A DNA stretch of 64,000 bases from Leuctra nigra (GCA_934045905.1 OW203767.1:24245073-24309072), one strand, 5' to 3'. Positions 46,603 through 59,243 are shown, numbered from the stretch's first letter. A program made the numbers and translations. The notes: a model not told the origin generated them from the letters alone.

Positions 46603-47175
46603 AGTAAAGAAGAAAAGGTTTGCACACTTTGTAATGATTTAACCAAGCTCTATCAATTGCCTTTTGACTAATGTTAAGAAATACAGTTATCTTAAAGTAT
46701 TCTCTTACCAAATGATATGTGTGACCATTACAAATGTGATTGAAAGAACACAGAATTACTGGTTTACGAACTCGCCTCAAGAATCAAAATGAAAGCGACA
46801 TTGGGCCTTCTACCTCTGAGGTACAGATACGATTATCGAAGTTGACCATTGAAGAAATAATATGACATTGATTTATAAGGAAATATCTCCTCACTTAAAA
46901 TAATTGTTAAATTTGTAGTAAAATACGTATTTATTGAGCGCTTCGAAGCAATATTTTCAGTTTATCACATAATATTTTAGCTCCATTTAATCATTTTACT
47001 AAACTTATAAAATTATGTATAAGAAATTATAATAAATATACAAAAATATGCTACAGCACTAAATTAGAATATGTTACATAAAAAAGTATCGCAATTGTAC
47101 AGAAGAATATTTACAAATTGTTCGAGTCTTTCTTCTCAGCACTATTAAAATCATGTCACTTTCCTAATTTGCTTT
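46603..47175. other. repeat partner and zinc-finger gene 3' flank
   Basis: 46603-46835 is the partner of the repeat at 38960-39230. The rest is AT-rich. TTTATT at 46929-46934 is a possible minus-strand AATAAA for the zinc-finger gene. No gene is seen. Confidence 0.35.
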
Positions 47176-48090
47176 TCACTTCATGCCATACAGATACGGG
47201 TACGCATGTGCCGGTATCGGTAGGAAGGGCACCAGCATGGCTTGCCGATGATACTGGGGCTGATGGGTGCGCGCGTGCTTCTTGAGATGGTCTTTACGTC
47301 CGAACCGCTTGCCGCAAGACGTACACGCGTAAGGACGCAAGCCGCTGTGGATTGTCACATCACTACATGCCGTACAGATACGGGTACGCATGTGCCGGTA
47401 TCGGTAGGAAGGGCACCAGCATGGCTTGCCGATGATACTGGGGCTGATGGGTGCGGGCGTGCTTCTTGAGATGGTCTTTACGTCCGAACCGCTTGCCGCA
47501 AGGCGTACACGCGTAAGGACGCAAGCCGCTGTGGATTGTCACATCACTACATGCCGTACAGATACGGGTACGCATGTGCCGGTATCGGTAGGAAGGGCAC
47601 CAGCATGGCTTGCCGATGATACTGGGGCTGATGGGTGCGGGCGTGCTTCTTGAGATGGTCTTTACGTCCGAACCGCTTGCCCCAAGACGTACACGCGTAA
47701 GGACGCAAGCCGCTGTGGATTGTCACATCACTACATGCCGTACAGATACGGGTACGCATGCGCCGGTATCGGTAGGAAGGGCACCAGCATGGCTTGCCGA
47801 TGATACTGGGGCTGATGGGTGCGGGCGTGCTTCTTGAGATGGTCTTTACGTCCGAACCGCTTGCCGCAAGACGTACACGCGTAAGGACGCAAGCCGCTGT
47901 GGATTGTCACATCACTACATGCCGTACAGATACGGGTACGCATGCGCCGGTATCGGTAGGAAGGGCACCAGCATGGCTTGCCGATGATACTGGGGCTGAT
48001 GGGTGCGGGCGTGCTTCTTGAGATGGTCTTTACGTCCGAACCGCTTGCCGCAAGACGTACACGCGTAAGGACGCAAGCCGCTGTGGATAC
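47176..48090 (-). repeat. 184-bp tandem multiplication of the terminal zinc-finger exon, 5 copies
   Basis: Five nearly identical copies, period 184 bp, of the last exon from the end of finger 2 to the C-terminus. The copies are joined by a 14-bp filler (tgtcacatcactac) that is not part of the exon. The first copy in gene direction is the real exon. It terminates at TAG (47917-47915), created at the junction, whereas the last copy ends ...YLYGMK-stop. Since 184 is not a multiple of 3, downstream copies are out of frame with one another and would be 3' UTR. Copies differ at only a few bases, implying recent expansion. Confidence 0.9.
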
Positions 48091-51000
48091 GCTTGTGTCG
48101 TGTGAGCTCCTCGTTACGCGTGAAGGTTTTGCCGCATGATGAGTCGTCGCATTTGAATGGTCGCTCGCCTGGGGACAATAGGAGATGGTTCATTAGTTGT
48201 TGATAGAAACAATAATTCACAATTTTGATTGGTGTGTTCGGTTGATTTCGCTCGCGATTTTGCCGCTTGTTGCAGGCACATTTTTGGATACGATTAGAGA
48301 CAAAATGGGTTGACGAAATTATTTGAAATTTAAATTGTGATTAGATAAAATACAAACTTAGGGTTATCACTTGGCACATTTTTAATTTTTTGCTTTAATA
48401 ATAATAGTTAGTTGATTTTTGGTGAAAAATTTTATATTTTCTTGTCTCGCTGGGTGCCACAAGAAATTTAATTTAATAAATGTGCCAAGAGATAACCCTA
48501 AGTTTGTCTTTTATCTAAACATGATTAAAATTTGAGATCAATTTGTTAACGGGTTTGATCTCCAATCGTATCGGTAATTAAATCGTTTTGCGCTGTTTTG
48601 TTGATTAACGGTGCCTAATTAACAAGGCATGAAGCAAAATTGAAAAAGTGCTACTAATATTCAATTAGACTGATCATGTGAACATCCTGTCAAAGTTACA
48701 CTTATTTATGAAACAATAGTGAACGGTCACAGGTATAGTTTTTGATTGAGATCCTGTGATTTAAACGCTCGGTCGATCATAAAACTCAACGTTTTAAGAA
48801 TTTTCAGACAAATCAGTCAAGAACTTCAAGAGTAATTGACATATTACGGACATGTTATGCGTTCTAAAATATTTGTAAATGTATTTAAAGAAATACAAAA
48901 TATAATATTATTGCTGGAGAACAAGCACGTTCAGCGTTCTCTTCCTCAATTTACAAGGTAAAGAAAGAGCAGCAACTTACACACGAACATATTCGCATGC
49001 AATACGAAGGATCGCTCATCAACGCGTTACACAGAGCGTTTTCCTAGTTGTGTGTACTTTAGCTAAGTACCAAACAGAATAATGAATGTATTGCATTACT
49101 GGGCAAGGGAATAGAAAGAGTTGCGATTAGGTTAATTCAGGTACCTAATGTTGTTTGGCATGAACACAAAGAAAAGCTCACGGTGTCATCTTGACCTAAA
49201 AAGAGTGAGTTGTGAATGATTCAAGAGCATTGTTTATACGATTATTTATAAATTAAACTCAATTGACAGAAAAGATTGACAGGATTTGAGGAAACGATTT
49301 ATAGAATAAGGGTTATGAAATGGCCATGTATTGATTTTATATTCTAATTTCGCTATTGTTGAGTCGTCAATTGTGATGAAAGTACTGAGTGTTTTACATA
49401 AATGTTCAAATGGAGGCATACATTGATAATTTAAGTTTAATTTAAATATAATTATGAAAGAAGAATTTAAAATTCTAAATTTTAACACGTGACACAGGTA
49501 TTTTAAGAGAGAATTTTCCAGCTTTAATTATATTGTATTATCAAATTAATACATTTATATAATACCGCTTTAATTGTGTATTGAATATACAGAATCTGGG
49601 CGACTATCGAAATAATATATGAAATTAAAAATAATAACTGCATACTTCATGCTATAATATTCTGGTAAAAATTGAACAGTTTTAACAACCGTACTGTTTA
49701 CTTTAATGAGGCAACTAAGAAAATGTGTATTTTCTTATTCTCATCTAACTACATCCATATCCTGCTCAGAACTCAATTTGCTATTTAAATTTGTGAATCA
49801 TTGTAAAAATTAAATAGGTACCTACATATTAAAATATAGAACTGCTCTGTCTCATAAAGATTTGGTAAAAATATACTGTTATCAACATTGATATGATCGG
49901 GTGTGCCATCTCCAAAATAAGACATCTCACAACAATGTGTTATTGAGATCCAGTAGGTAGGATATCCAATCATCAATCAATTAATTAGATAGCTACAGTT
50001 AGTTTTGTCAGGACTTGGTTTTTTCTGCTACGGCACTACTTAATATTTTTGAAACCCCCACTGATCAATCTGAAATTTATTTGACTTGCAATCAGTCTTC
50101 AGAATGTTATAAAAAGTTTTGATAAAACAATAATTACCTCAAATACGAATTTAGTTTTAACTCATCTTATATTCCAAATATTCACTCATATTTCACTAAT
50201 ATATGACGTTAGGTGACAATTTGCGCAAACTTGCGGTCAAGTTGAGTTATACACTTTAATGATTTGCAATCAAAGCTTACCCTGTTCACACTGAAGATTC
50301 GATCAATTGATACAGTTCAATTTCAATCGAAATCAAAATGGAGTCAAGTATAAAGCTGAACTTTAAAATGTTTGTGAAATGTTTGTTACATGAAAATTAG
50401 AGCATGATTTTTGTAAGTTCTTTGTTGTAAAATGTAATTTATATTGTTTGATCATAGACATGTCTATGGTTTGATCTTGACTTCGATCATGGTTAATATT
50501 TCGATCGCGTTCTTACAACTCAATCGAGATTTGGATCATGATTAAGTTCGATTGAGTTCAGTTCACACACATTTTTAGATCATGGGTGGGATTACATATA
50601 AAATTAGAACTTTCTTGTCACGGTGGCAAGCTTCTCATCTCAATGTTATTAACGGCCTTCTAGGGTCTTGTCACTGTGACAAGGAAGTTATCATTTTATG
50701 TGATCGCACCCCATAATCGAATCCTGAGGGAAATCGGTATACAAAGTTGTAAGAAGAAATTCTGAATCTTAGATAGTTGTTAATTACCTGTATGAATGCG
50801 GATGTGACCCTTGAGCTGTCCATTATTACTGAAGGCGACCTGGCAATGCGGACACCTATACTTCTTGGGCCGCTGTTTCCTGTTGCCTCCTCCCTTCATG
50901 CCGTGCTCATGCAGTTGCAACAGCCTCGCGTACTCCTCCAACTGTCCGGGACTCGGCATGACGCCGTGCATGAGCGCCGCCTCCATCGCCATCTCCGACG

Positions 51001-51364
51001 CCAGGACGTCGTGCGGCGTCGCCGTGTAATAGCCGCCGAGCAGCGGCGACGGCGTGTGCAGGCGTTCAAGGACGTGGGGATCGAGATGAAGAGGGTACTG
51101 ATTCGACGTCGGCGTCTTCGGACGAAATGCGGACGACGATCCCGAACTGATGGAGTTGTCGTCACGGATCGTTTTCTTCTTGCGTCTTTCAATACGTCTT
51201 GATTTCGACTCGGCGTCGGTTTTCGACGTCGTCGATATCGTCGAGTCCTGGTGATTGTGGGACGTTGTTGAGACTGGAGGCGGCGTCTTTAATTCCGACG
51301 CCATGTCGGAACTTTCTGGCGGCGCCCACGGTCGAAATAAACCACCCATAGCTAACGAACTCAT
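47915..51364 (-). CDS. three-finger C2H2 zinc-finger transcription factor
   Basis: Nuclear DNA-binding protein. Exon 1 is 51364-50788 and exon 2 is 48168-47915, joined in phase within the first finger-linker (IHTG|ERPFKC), 276 residues. The N-terminal 155 residues are Ser/Thr/Pro-rich with a basic stretch (KSRRIERRKKKTIRDD). Three C-terminal C2H2 fingers follow with recognition helices around SNNGQLKGH, RNEELTRH and RKDHLKKH, linked by HTGERPF and HSGLRPY. Spacing resembles the Sp/KLF/EGR style, but I do not recognise the ortholog and give no symbol. The terminal exon is tandemly multiplied downstream. The effect on the protein is only the loss of a last Lys, because the array junction supplies the stop. 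Confidence 0.85.
48341..48518. mobile_element. 178-bp MITE in zinc-finger intron
   Basis: Inverted ends of about 40 bp with few mismatches: TTAGATAAAA..ACAAACTTAGGGTTATC at left and its complement (gataaccctaagtttgt, ttttatctaa) at right. No clear target duplication. Confidence 0.65.
48700..49048 (+). mobile_element. Helitron/Helentron-like element, 5'-truncated copy E
   Basis: Has the family's 3' end (CGCTCATCAACGCGTTACAC, AGAGCG, TTTTC, CTAGT at 49044-49048) and some internal sequence ('ttaagaattttcagacaaatc', 'acatattacggacatgttatgcg'), but no 5' terminus. It lies in the zinc-finger intron. Confidence 0.5.
49049..50787. other. remainder of zinc-finger intron
   Basis: AT-rich with no exon or clear element. 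50450-50580 has clustered 'gatcatg/ttgatc' words with dyad symmetry. Confidence 0.3.
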
Positions 51365-51720
51365 TGGCGACTAGATTCTATCAAAAATACACGACGTAAC
51401 TTTATTGATTTCAGTCTTCGATAAGGCACTTAACACTTAAACACACTTTAATTAACAAGTTTAAAATGACAGGATTAAGATGTCTAAGGACCACGACACT
51501 GATCGGATTTGCAAACAAACACCTCGTTTAAACCTAACACCTGACTTGACGACTTCGCTCTAAGAGGATTATTGTGAAATGTCGGGGTCTCACTTTAGCC
51601 ATGGCTCTTTATACACTTCTATATTAGACATTCTCTGCACCCTCAGTTGGCCATTTAGGGGATGTAGGGAGGGGATGTTGAACATAGACTAAATGGCACC
51701 TCCCCGTCTTCACCCTCTTC
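51365..51720 (-). promoter_or_regulatory. presumed 5' UTR and promoter of the zinc-finger gene
   Basis: The segment directly upstream of the start codon (minus). No core promoter element can be named with confidence. A CT-rich tract on the plus strand lies at 51700-51740. Confidence 0.3.
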
Positions 51721-51977
51721 ACCCCTCCACCCTCCTCGTCATTGCGCTGATTTAGTTACTATGAAAAGTCGAGTGGTCCACGGTCCATTCATGCATTGTG
51801 ATGGAACAGATTCTATGGGAGAAATGGTTAGCTGTGTGTAAAAGATTTGTATTGTTAGAACTTAGCACATTCCTTAAAACATCATATATTTAGGACTGAT
51901 TTAATCTGACATAAAAGTAGACACACATGTCTTCTTGTGTTTCTTCTTCCACGGCATTTCCAAACTTTACCCCCTTT

Positions 51978-52008
51978 ATCAATTGGCATTAATTTTTAAT
52001 GCCAATTA
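51978..52008. repeat. perfect short hairpin
   Basis: aattggcatta and taatgccaatt form an 11-bp perfect stem separated by a few T. Otherwise 51721-52180 shows nothing recognisable. Confidence 0.4.
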
Positions 52009-52214
52009 TTATTATTAAAATTCAATTATTAAAACGTCTGGACTGGCATACTGGAACGCGTTCCAAATGTATTGCCCTTGTAATTTCATGCAATCTTTAC
52101 CCGATTGTTTCAATTAGAAATAGAAATAAATATATTATTATTAATTGTCTTTAGTCCTGGAATAGAATCTCTGGATTTGGAACTCCGCTCTGGAGTCCCA
52201 GGTTTGACGCATTG

Positions 52215-52345
52215 CCGACCTTCTTGAAGTTCTTTCGTAGTTTTCCTCAGTCGAGCGGCAAATGATGGGAAGGTCTCCTACTCATATGCCACTGCCGCCT
52301 CCTCTCACAGTCCACCCTCAATATTATCATCATCAGCATCATCAT
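52215..52345 (+). mobile_element. LINE 3'-tail-like fragment
   Basis: 'ttttcctcagtcgagcggcaaatgatgggaagg...ccactgccgcctcctctcac' followed by an ATC/CATCAT repeat; same family as 45175-45375. Confidence 0.45.
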
Positions 52346-53904
52346 CATCATCCACAGACGAAAATATCTGCATATGATGTCACAGCAGACCAAAATCTCA
52401 CTGGTGCACAGATGCTTCAGTATATAAATAATAAATAATCAATCTCTTCCTTGATAAAATTTCCTTATTTTGATACCATTTCTGTTAAACAATTGCAAAA
52501 TTTCCTGTGAACCAGTGAAATGAACACTAAACACTAAACACTAAATACGCTAGGAAACAGCGTAGGAATACGTCCTTGGTATCAAGATAGATCAGGACGT
52601 CTAAAACCAACACTAAAAATTGTTTTTAAAGTTTTGCAATGGGTTTGTCAAGCTTTTGACAGAGACTCGGTAACGAATTTTCAAATGTCTATCACAAATC
52701 ATCTAAAACAATTTAAGCGCAAACTATTGCTGCACTAACTTATGTTGCTCGTGAATTTAATGAAAGTTTGGTCTCGCAATATTTGCGTCGCCCTCCTGCA
52801 ATATCTGACAGATTCTGTGTCGCCACCGAGATGGGGGTGATTTTGTATAGAAGATTGATCGCGCTAGTTTGGGGTTGTTTCGAGTGAGGCTGAGGGGCAT
52901 TCTGCGGCTTCTTGAGGGCTTGCTTTGTAGCCACTGAGTGGGGGTTGGTCAGCGTGATTTACATGATGCTTTTATATTCTCAATTCTATCATTTTTTATT
53001 TTTTTGTAAAAGGCAAGGAACTTTTAAAATAAGTGTAGTTACAATCTTTAATTTAATCCACACAAAGTGGGTCCATTCCTTCGGAAAAGTGTGTGATTTT
53101 ACATTATGAGTTGCCAAATCCACTAAAGTCGACGAAAGATTGGGTATAAAGAGTCATCAAACTTTGATGACTTTTTGATGACAGTATACTTAGTTCTAAA
53201 TGTATCAACAAATATTTCCTTGTGCAATTTATTATTTAATGCTTTCAGTAAGAAAAATATACAAATTTCATTAAACTTCCCACATTTTGAAATATAAAAC
53301 TCATCCTAAATTGCCTTATTCAAGCGAGTTTCAAAATATTATGAAAATTTTACATTAATTTTGACAAAATTACTAATCCAGAGCTTTAGATTTCGCTTAT
53401 CGAAACTTTTTCTACAAAATTAGCCAAATAAAATGAGTTCCAAATTTCTATGAACACACAAAAAGTTAACAATTTCCATAACTCTGCAGCATCTGCATGG
53501 CATAGAGAAAGAAACGTTTGCAACTGTCGAGTTGCATTTGTCCATCTTGAAAGTGTTCAACTTGAATTGTCCATCTTGAATTGTTCAACTTAGAATTGTC
53601 CGCTTGCTGTGTTTGTGTGAACGTTTAGAACTCTTTAGACTCTGGAATAATGCATCGAGGGGTTGCAACTTGCAGTCCGATCAATCTTCAACCCTTCAGT
53701 TAGGTGATTGCAGGAACGGGGTGACTTGTGTTGACGGCAAATTTGCCCGGCACAAGATGGATTGGATGATTAGGGTTAAAATCGTCAATATTTTAAACTT
53801 TTAAGCTTTGAACTGTCGAAATCGTATGCTACTGATGAGGACCGAGTTAAAAGTTGCCGAGTTGTTCTTCAAATGTTTTTTTTACTTATTGACTTCACCA
53901 TTAG
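52346..53904. other. intergenic, nothing recognised
   Basis: Short frames only. Imperfect 'ttgtccatcttgaa.tgttcaact' repeats occur at 53538-53600. No gene or element boundary found. Confidence 0.3.
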
Positions 53905-54233
53905 GGCAGTTTTTCAAGACTCGGCTAAATTTTACCTAATTTTACCTTTTTTTTTTATTTTTTGTCTTGATTAGGACTAAATTGACATGGCATACAACCG
54001 ATGACATTCCTTGAATGCCCGTTTAAAAATAACTGCTGGTTTTAGCAGAGCATTGAAACACAATAAGCCCTTAGTGTTTTAATAGTCGCTTCTTTCAATG
54101 CCCTGTTAAATCAGTATAGTTAACTTTAGCAGTAATTGAGTGGTCATACAAAGAATGTCATTGGTTGTTGCCATGGCTATATAGTCCTAATTCGTTCGAA
54201 TTTATCAAAGCATTGGAGAACCGGCCTAAATTT
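53905..54233. mobile_element. MITE-like inverted-repeat element
   Basis: Left TAGGGCAGTTTTTCAAGACTC and right (complement) TAGGCCGGTTCTCCAATGCTT are imperfect inverted ends. The interior 'cattggttgttgccatggc' and ends relate it to 46462-46602. Confidence 0.45.
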
Positions 54234-55770
54234 GTAATTTTATTACGAATTTTCGCTTGTTGTATATCGTATGTGGCTGTTAATATTAAACATACTTTAC
54301 AAATATGTGAAGTTAATTACATAGCTTTGTCTCCAATTTACTGAAGTGATCAGCATCAGCTTAAATGATCAGCAATTTTATTTTTAATATGTATCGATGC
54401 TCCTGGCTCCCATTGACCATATGACCGAATATTTTCAAACATTTTCAAACTCTCAATCTTTCGTAGATCAAGCTAATCGTTACTCTTTGTACCAGACTTT
54501 ATGGCACCAGTTACTATTTCTTTGAAAGAATTTACTTACAAATTATGTATATTGTCAGAAGAAATCAGTAAAACGTATCAAAATGTAGGTTACAATAATT
54601 TGTACAAGTGTCAATTCACGCCACATTCTTAAAACAGATTACTGATAGATTGATCTCATCAATCATTCCCAATCACGCGTTCATTCACTACCATTCATTC
54701 ACAAACTTCATGATTTTCACATTCAAGGAAAAAAACCACTCGAGTCTGCCCTCAATGATCTAAAAACCTTTAAAAACGTGGGCAAATGTCTCTGGCGGTT
54801 GATGTATCGCTTATTGTTGCACAAGAGAGCTTGCGTAACCGGCCAGTAGGCTATTGAAAGTCGGACGATGGTCGAGGAGGGTTGAATCAGATCGGATGAA
54901 AGAGATGATAAAGATTCGAGATGTGGTCGTGTGAATTTAACGTGTGAGGTCTCAGAGGAGATAAATTTTATGACGGTTTTGTAGAGATGTCCATTCTTAA
55001 ACTTTATGTGTAGCAACATATTATTTAATTTTAAAAGTTATTTTACTGTGTGGCCATAGTGCCAAAAAAATGTACTGGCCACTTTTTTTTTTAATTTGTA
55101 AGAATTCGTTTATTTGTTGCGACATACATAACTACGTTAACACTGCCATTATAAAATGGATTCCTCATACATAGAAATAAATTATACATAATATAATATG
55201 ATTGATTGGCTAGATAAATGGGAAATGATAGGCATGATATTCATTGAATGAATTAAAAATGAATGCAGTAAAAGTATAAATATTGATGATGTTGATGATT
55301 GTGATAATGTTTTATTGAATTATAAATTGCAGGTCAAAGCTGTTCCATCTCCAAGAGAATAAGTATGTAGATCACGTGTATAGATCGTGCAGAATGTAGA
55401 TCGATTACACAACCATTCTTTTATAAATGTTTCAGCTGGCCTGTTATGATTTAAAAATGTTTGTACCTGTTTCTTCAGAAAGTGGAACTTTAGAAACTAA
55501 AACATAATTTTATTTTAACATAAAAGTTAAATTTATTAAGAAAAAAGTGTGTACACATAATTACAAAATATAGTTGATCAGCTTGTACATAGAACACATT
55601 TTGCTGCAAAATTCAAGGTGGAAATCTTTCAAATTCTAAATTCTGTGAATTAGGTACTAGGTATCAAGTTTAATTAAAATAATTTCAATTGATAATGTTT
55701 GTAAAGTTATATTAAATTTGTACCTACATTATTTAAAATATGAATAATTTTCAAAGAAGAACCTATAAAT
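54234..55770. other. intergenic; possible LINE tail
   Basis: No gene recognised. 54723-55019 is open on the minus strand but has no domain. 55085-55200 ('tttatttgttgcgacatac...') resembles a truncated LINE 3' end. Confidence 0.3.
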
Positions 55771-55817
55771 ATCACCGCCTTCTTCAAGCAGTGAGTGTGC
55801 ATGAAGAAGGCGGTGAT
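55771..55817. repeat. perfect 15-bp hairpin abutting Helitron-like copy C
   Basis: ATCACCGCCTTCTTC (55771-55785) and GAAGAAGGCGGTGAT (55803-55817) are perfect complements with a 17-base loop. The right arm touches the 3' end of copy C and replaces its usual CTAGT terminus. Confidence 0.6.
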
Positions 55818-55819
55818 AC

Positions 55820-56953
55820 AAACGCTCTGAGTAACGCGTTGATGAGCGAGCACGGACACGCGCAACACCTTGAACCGAAATTCTGTTTAACGTAAATTTC
55901 CTTAAAAGCCAATAATTCTTGAATTTCGTCACAGACTTGTATGCAAATCTTTAAAAATTCCTAAAATATTGGTCCCAATAACCATGCAAAGTTTTAAGTT
56001 GATCGATCAAACGGTTCCTTGTTAATTTTCAAAAATCACAGGATCTCGTTAAAAAATATACCAGCAGGGCGATTGTATAACTTTCTTAGCCGAGATAATG
56101 GATCGTTATCTATACCAATTGATGAAAGTAAACTATTAATATCATTGTTAATCATTTGAATTGTGCAAAAGCTACGAGAATATGAAATAAAATCACATTA
56201 TTTATCTCAGGAAGTCGACTTTAAGCACTTGAATTGCTTTACCTTCTGATGGGCTAAATTACTTTCATCAATTGGAGTAGATAACGATCCATTATCTCAG
56301 CTAAGAAGTTATACAATCGCACTGCTGGGACTACTCATGATATAAATGTGTCGATCTGTTGAACGGTCATATCAGTTTCTATGCGTTTGAAAGTTTCTCT
56401 AACTACCTTGGAACTGAGGCTCTATGTTGCCGTGATCAAAATATTTACAAGAATTTAACAGCCAACACGCAAAATGTCCGAAAACTCTCAAAAACTTTTG
56501 GATTAAACACAGATTAGTCTGAAAATTGTCAAAAATACAGATAATGTTGGTCCCAATGACCATGCAAAGTTTTAAGTTGATCGGTCAAACTGTTCTAGTT
56601 TAAATTTCAAGAATCACCTGATTATTTTTTCAATTTTAACCAATGGGAGGATTTGGCTGAAAATTCGTAAGATTGGGAACATTGTTAGTGGTAATGACTT
56701 GTCAAAATTTCAAATTGATCCAACCAATCGAAAGATATTTTTTTTAAATTTGAACCAATCAGTGGATTTCAAAAAAAAATAGGGCCTGCAACGCCCAGAA
56801 ATGGTCCGTACACGTGTGCAAAATTTCAGCTCGATCGAAGAAAAACTGTGACCTGTATAGCCTCACCTAGCAGAAAAACGGGGAAAAAAAACAAAAAAAA
56901 ACAGAGGTCCGTGCCAAATGAGCCAAAAGGAGACGCTCGCTTCGCTCGCTCAA
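55820..56953 (-). mobile_element. Helitron/Helentron-like element, copy C
   Basis: 5' TTGAGCGAGCGAAGCGAGCG (56953 downward) and 3' hairpin sequence (55821-55853), but the last bases (ctag) are missing. An inner pair of inverted sequences ('atggatcgttatctatacc..ttgatgaaag' near 56097 and its complement near 56265) is unique to this copy. About 1.1 kb. Confidence 0.6.
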
Positions 56954-57540
56954 TAATCAGCATGAAAGTTGCTGATCTGTCTTTAACAATTTGCAAAGTA
57001 TCGAGGAAAAATTGAAATCTTCTGAAAATGGGGCTTACTATACTAAAAATATTGACTATTTGTATACTTATAATCGGATAAAATGTTGGTCAACATTTTA
57101 TCTTGATTTGAAAAAAGGTTCATTTTCACTTTTCAGCCAATCAGAGGATTTTGCTCAAATTCTATGACCACTGAGATGTTGTAGTGGTGCAAAATGTAAG
57201 ATATATTGGTTGACCGGTGTTACCTCGGCATTGCCTACCAAACAAGAAAAACAATTACAAACGAAGGAAACGCTGAATTCGTATGTTTATCCATATCTTA
57301 TGCAGTTGTGATTGTCGTGTTGCCAGATGTACCAGAATGTTTCGCCATCTGGAACTGCACCAATATGATGAGATATGTCGTCACAGCCCCGACCATCTGG
57401 CAACAGAGCAACAGATTTTAACATTGGATTTAGGTGTTATTTTCTTTAGTAACACTGATTCGATAATGATGGCCACAGTACTGCAAGTACTGCAAATATT
57501 AGAAGTCGAAGCATATTATTTGATTATAAAATTCCCTTAA
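56954..57540. other. intergenic, nothing recognised
   Basis: Short reading frames at 57206-57540 show no domain. Confidence 0.3.
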
Positions 57541-57713
57541 GGAAAACAAAAATGGGACAACAATTCATTGATTACATTGGGCCCTTAATATACAACACTA
57601 TTCCGTTAGACATCAAAAAAGCAGAGTCTGTATTAATTTTTAAACATTATATCAATAACTGGCTAAGTACATTAGACCGTGACACCATTATTAAAATGAT
57701 ATATAGAAGTTAG
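57541..57713 (+). mobile_element. LINE reverse-transcriptase C-terminal fragment
   Basis: The frame reads GPLIYNTIPLDIKKAESVLI, then FKHYINNWL, then a stop. This matches the 'YN.LP..I....S...FK..L..WL' ending of many non-LTR retrotransposon polyproteins. 5'-truncated. Confidence 0.5.
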
Positions 57714-57809
57714 TGACTCAGCTCACGTGTTTATTTGTTTATTTATTTTGTAACATATTTCGTACTTGATGACGATGCTACTCAAATATATTGTCTTTGT
57801 TAATTTGTA

Positions 57810-59087
57810 CCCAGAAAAAAACACTCCGTGTAAAAAAGGCAGCCAAGTCTCTTTACTTTAAAAAAATTCAACACCGAAAAGGAGTGATATCAAAAAAAAA
57901 GCCAAGTCAATGACATTTCCAAATATTTAATCGTATCTTTGAAATAAAAGTATAAACACCGAGAAATACTTTACAAAAGGACTTGGCGCATCGTTTTTTT
58001 AAAGACATCATTCTATCCTAAAAGTGGAAAGAAATTTACAAGTAGGTACATTTTCCTCTTTCTATTAGAGCCAGAATCTATGAATCAAGCTACTTTTAGT
58101 AATGACTATTTTATAGTTTTGTCAATGGCGATAGAAGCATGATTTTATGCTGTAATATATAAGTAATATAAGGGTGAAAGAATTACATAACAATTGGAAG
58201 TGGTGAGAATGTAGGTTTCTTTGGAAAACTTCCATGGAGTCAGGAGTCAGGATCCTCATCAGTGTGTTGTGTCTAATGTCCGCCCGTCCGATCGGGTAGC
58301 TCAGTTGGTAGAGCTCTCGCCCGGCAAGTGAGAGGTCCCAAGTTCGTGCCCCGGTTCGGTCGGATATTTTTCACAACACACATCCCTTCATATCAATTGG
58401 AAGTGGGCTCATACATATTCTTGCAGTACTGTTAATATGGCGATATTAGACTGGTATCTTTTCATAATTTGATCTTGACTGAAGTAAATCATGAAACGTT
58501 GTCAAATAATTACTAACTAATGGAACACAATTATATATTTTTGAAGTGTCAAGTGTATAAAGTTAAATTTTTTAATAGAAATTCAATATGACTGTCTTCT
58601 TTGTGAAATGTATTTTTATAAAATGTGTATTAATAGAAATTGTTACATGATGAGAAGGTATAACGCATGAGACTTAATTATATTCACCACGAAACAATAT
58701 TACGAAGATAACTATTGTGTATATTTATAGAAAGCATAGACAACAAGTTTCATAGCGTATATATTCATATAGAAAATATTTTACAGAAGGTATGTATAAT
58801 ATGTACCTAATTGAAAGATGTTTCCCTATTATTCTAAACATTCAAAATGACGGTTGTATATAAATGGCACATGCTTATGAATAGAAAAATGTCTTTAAAA
58901 AAACGATGCGCCAAGTCCTTTTGTAAAGTATTTCTCGGTGTTTATACTTTTATTTCAAAGATACGATTAAATATTTGGAAATGTCATTGACTTGGCTCCT
59001 TTTTTGATATCACTCCTTTTCGGTGTTGAATTTTTTTAAAGTAAAGAGACTTGGCTGCCTTTTTTACACGGAGTGTTTTTTTCTGGG
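57810..59087. mobile_element. element with 199-bp terminal inverted repeats
   Basis: The left (57810-58008) and right (58889-59087) arms are almost perfect reverse complements. They begin CCCAGAAAAAAACACTCCGT and include 'ggcagccaagtctctttac' and 'ggacttggcgcatcg'. The 880-bp interior has no coding frame and includes the tRNA-like sequence at 58290. No obvious target duplication. Confidence 0.8.
58290..58361 (+). ncRNA. tRNA-like sequence (Ala-GGC type), probable SINE head
   Basis: A 72-nt cloverleaf can be drawn: acceptor GATCGGG/TTCGGTC, D-arm GCTC..GAGC, anticodon stem CTCGC/GTGAG with loop CCGGCAA (anticodon GGC), and T-loop TTCGTGC. The T-stem (CCAAG/CCCGG) has two mismatches and position 33 is C instead of U, so it is not a functional tRNA gene. 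Surrounding sequence ('gtccgcccgtcc', 'gatatttttcac') suits a tRNA-derived SINE. It is nested in the 199-bp TIR element. Confidence 0.55.
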
Positions 59088-59243
59088 ATATCACTTCTTT
59101 TGTTAGTTTATTCATACAGCTTGTAGCACAGCTTGTGTCCGTGCAAGAACTTATTTCTTTAAAAAAATACGCCTATGCCGATTTGGATACTTAGAAAAGT
59201 TGCGTTTGGTATATAAGATTAAAATAATTTTCCAAGAAGAATA

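Noticed and set aside
47242..48021. Repeated plus-strand 75-codon frames over the zinc-finger array
   Set aside because: Antisense shadows of the duplicated exon.
54723..55019. 98-codon minus-strand frame
   Set aside because: No domain and no signal peptide; not supported as a gene.
58290..58361. Functional tRNA-Ala gene
   Set aside because: The T-stem has two mismatches and position 33 is not U; better read as a SINE head.
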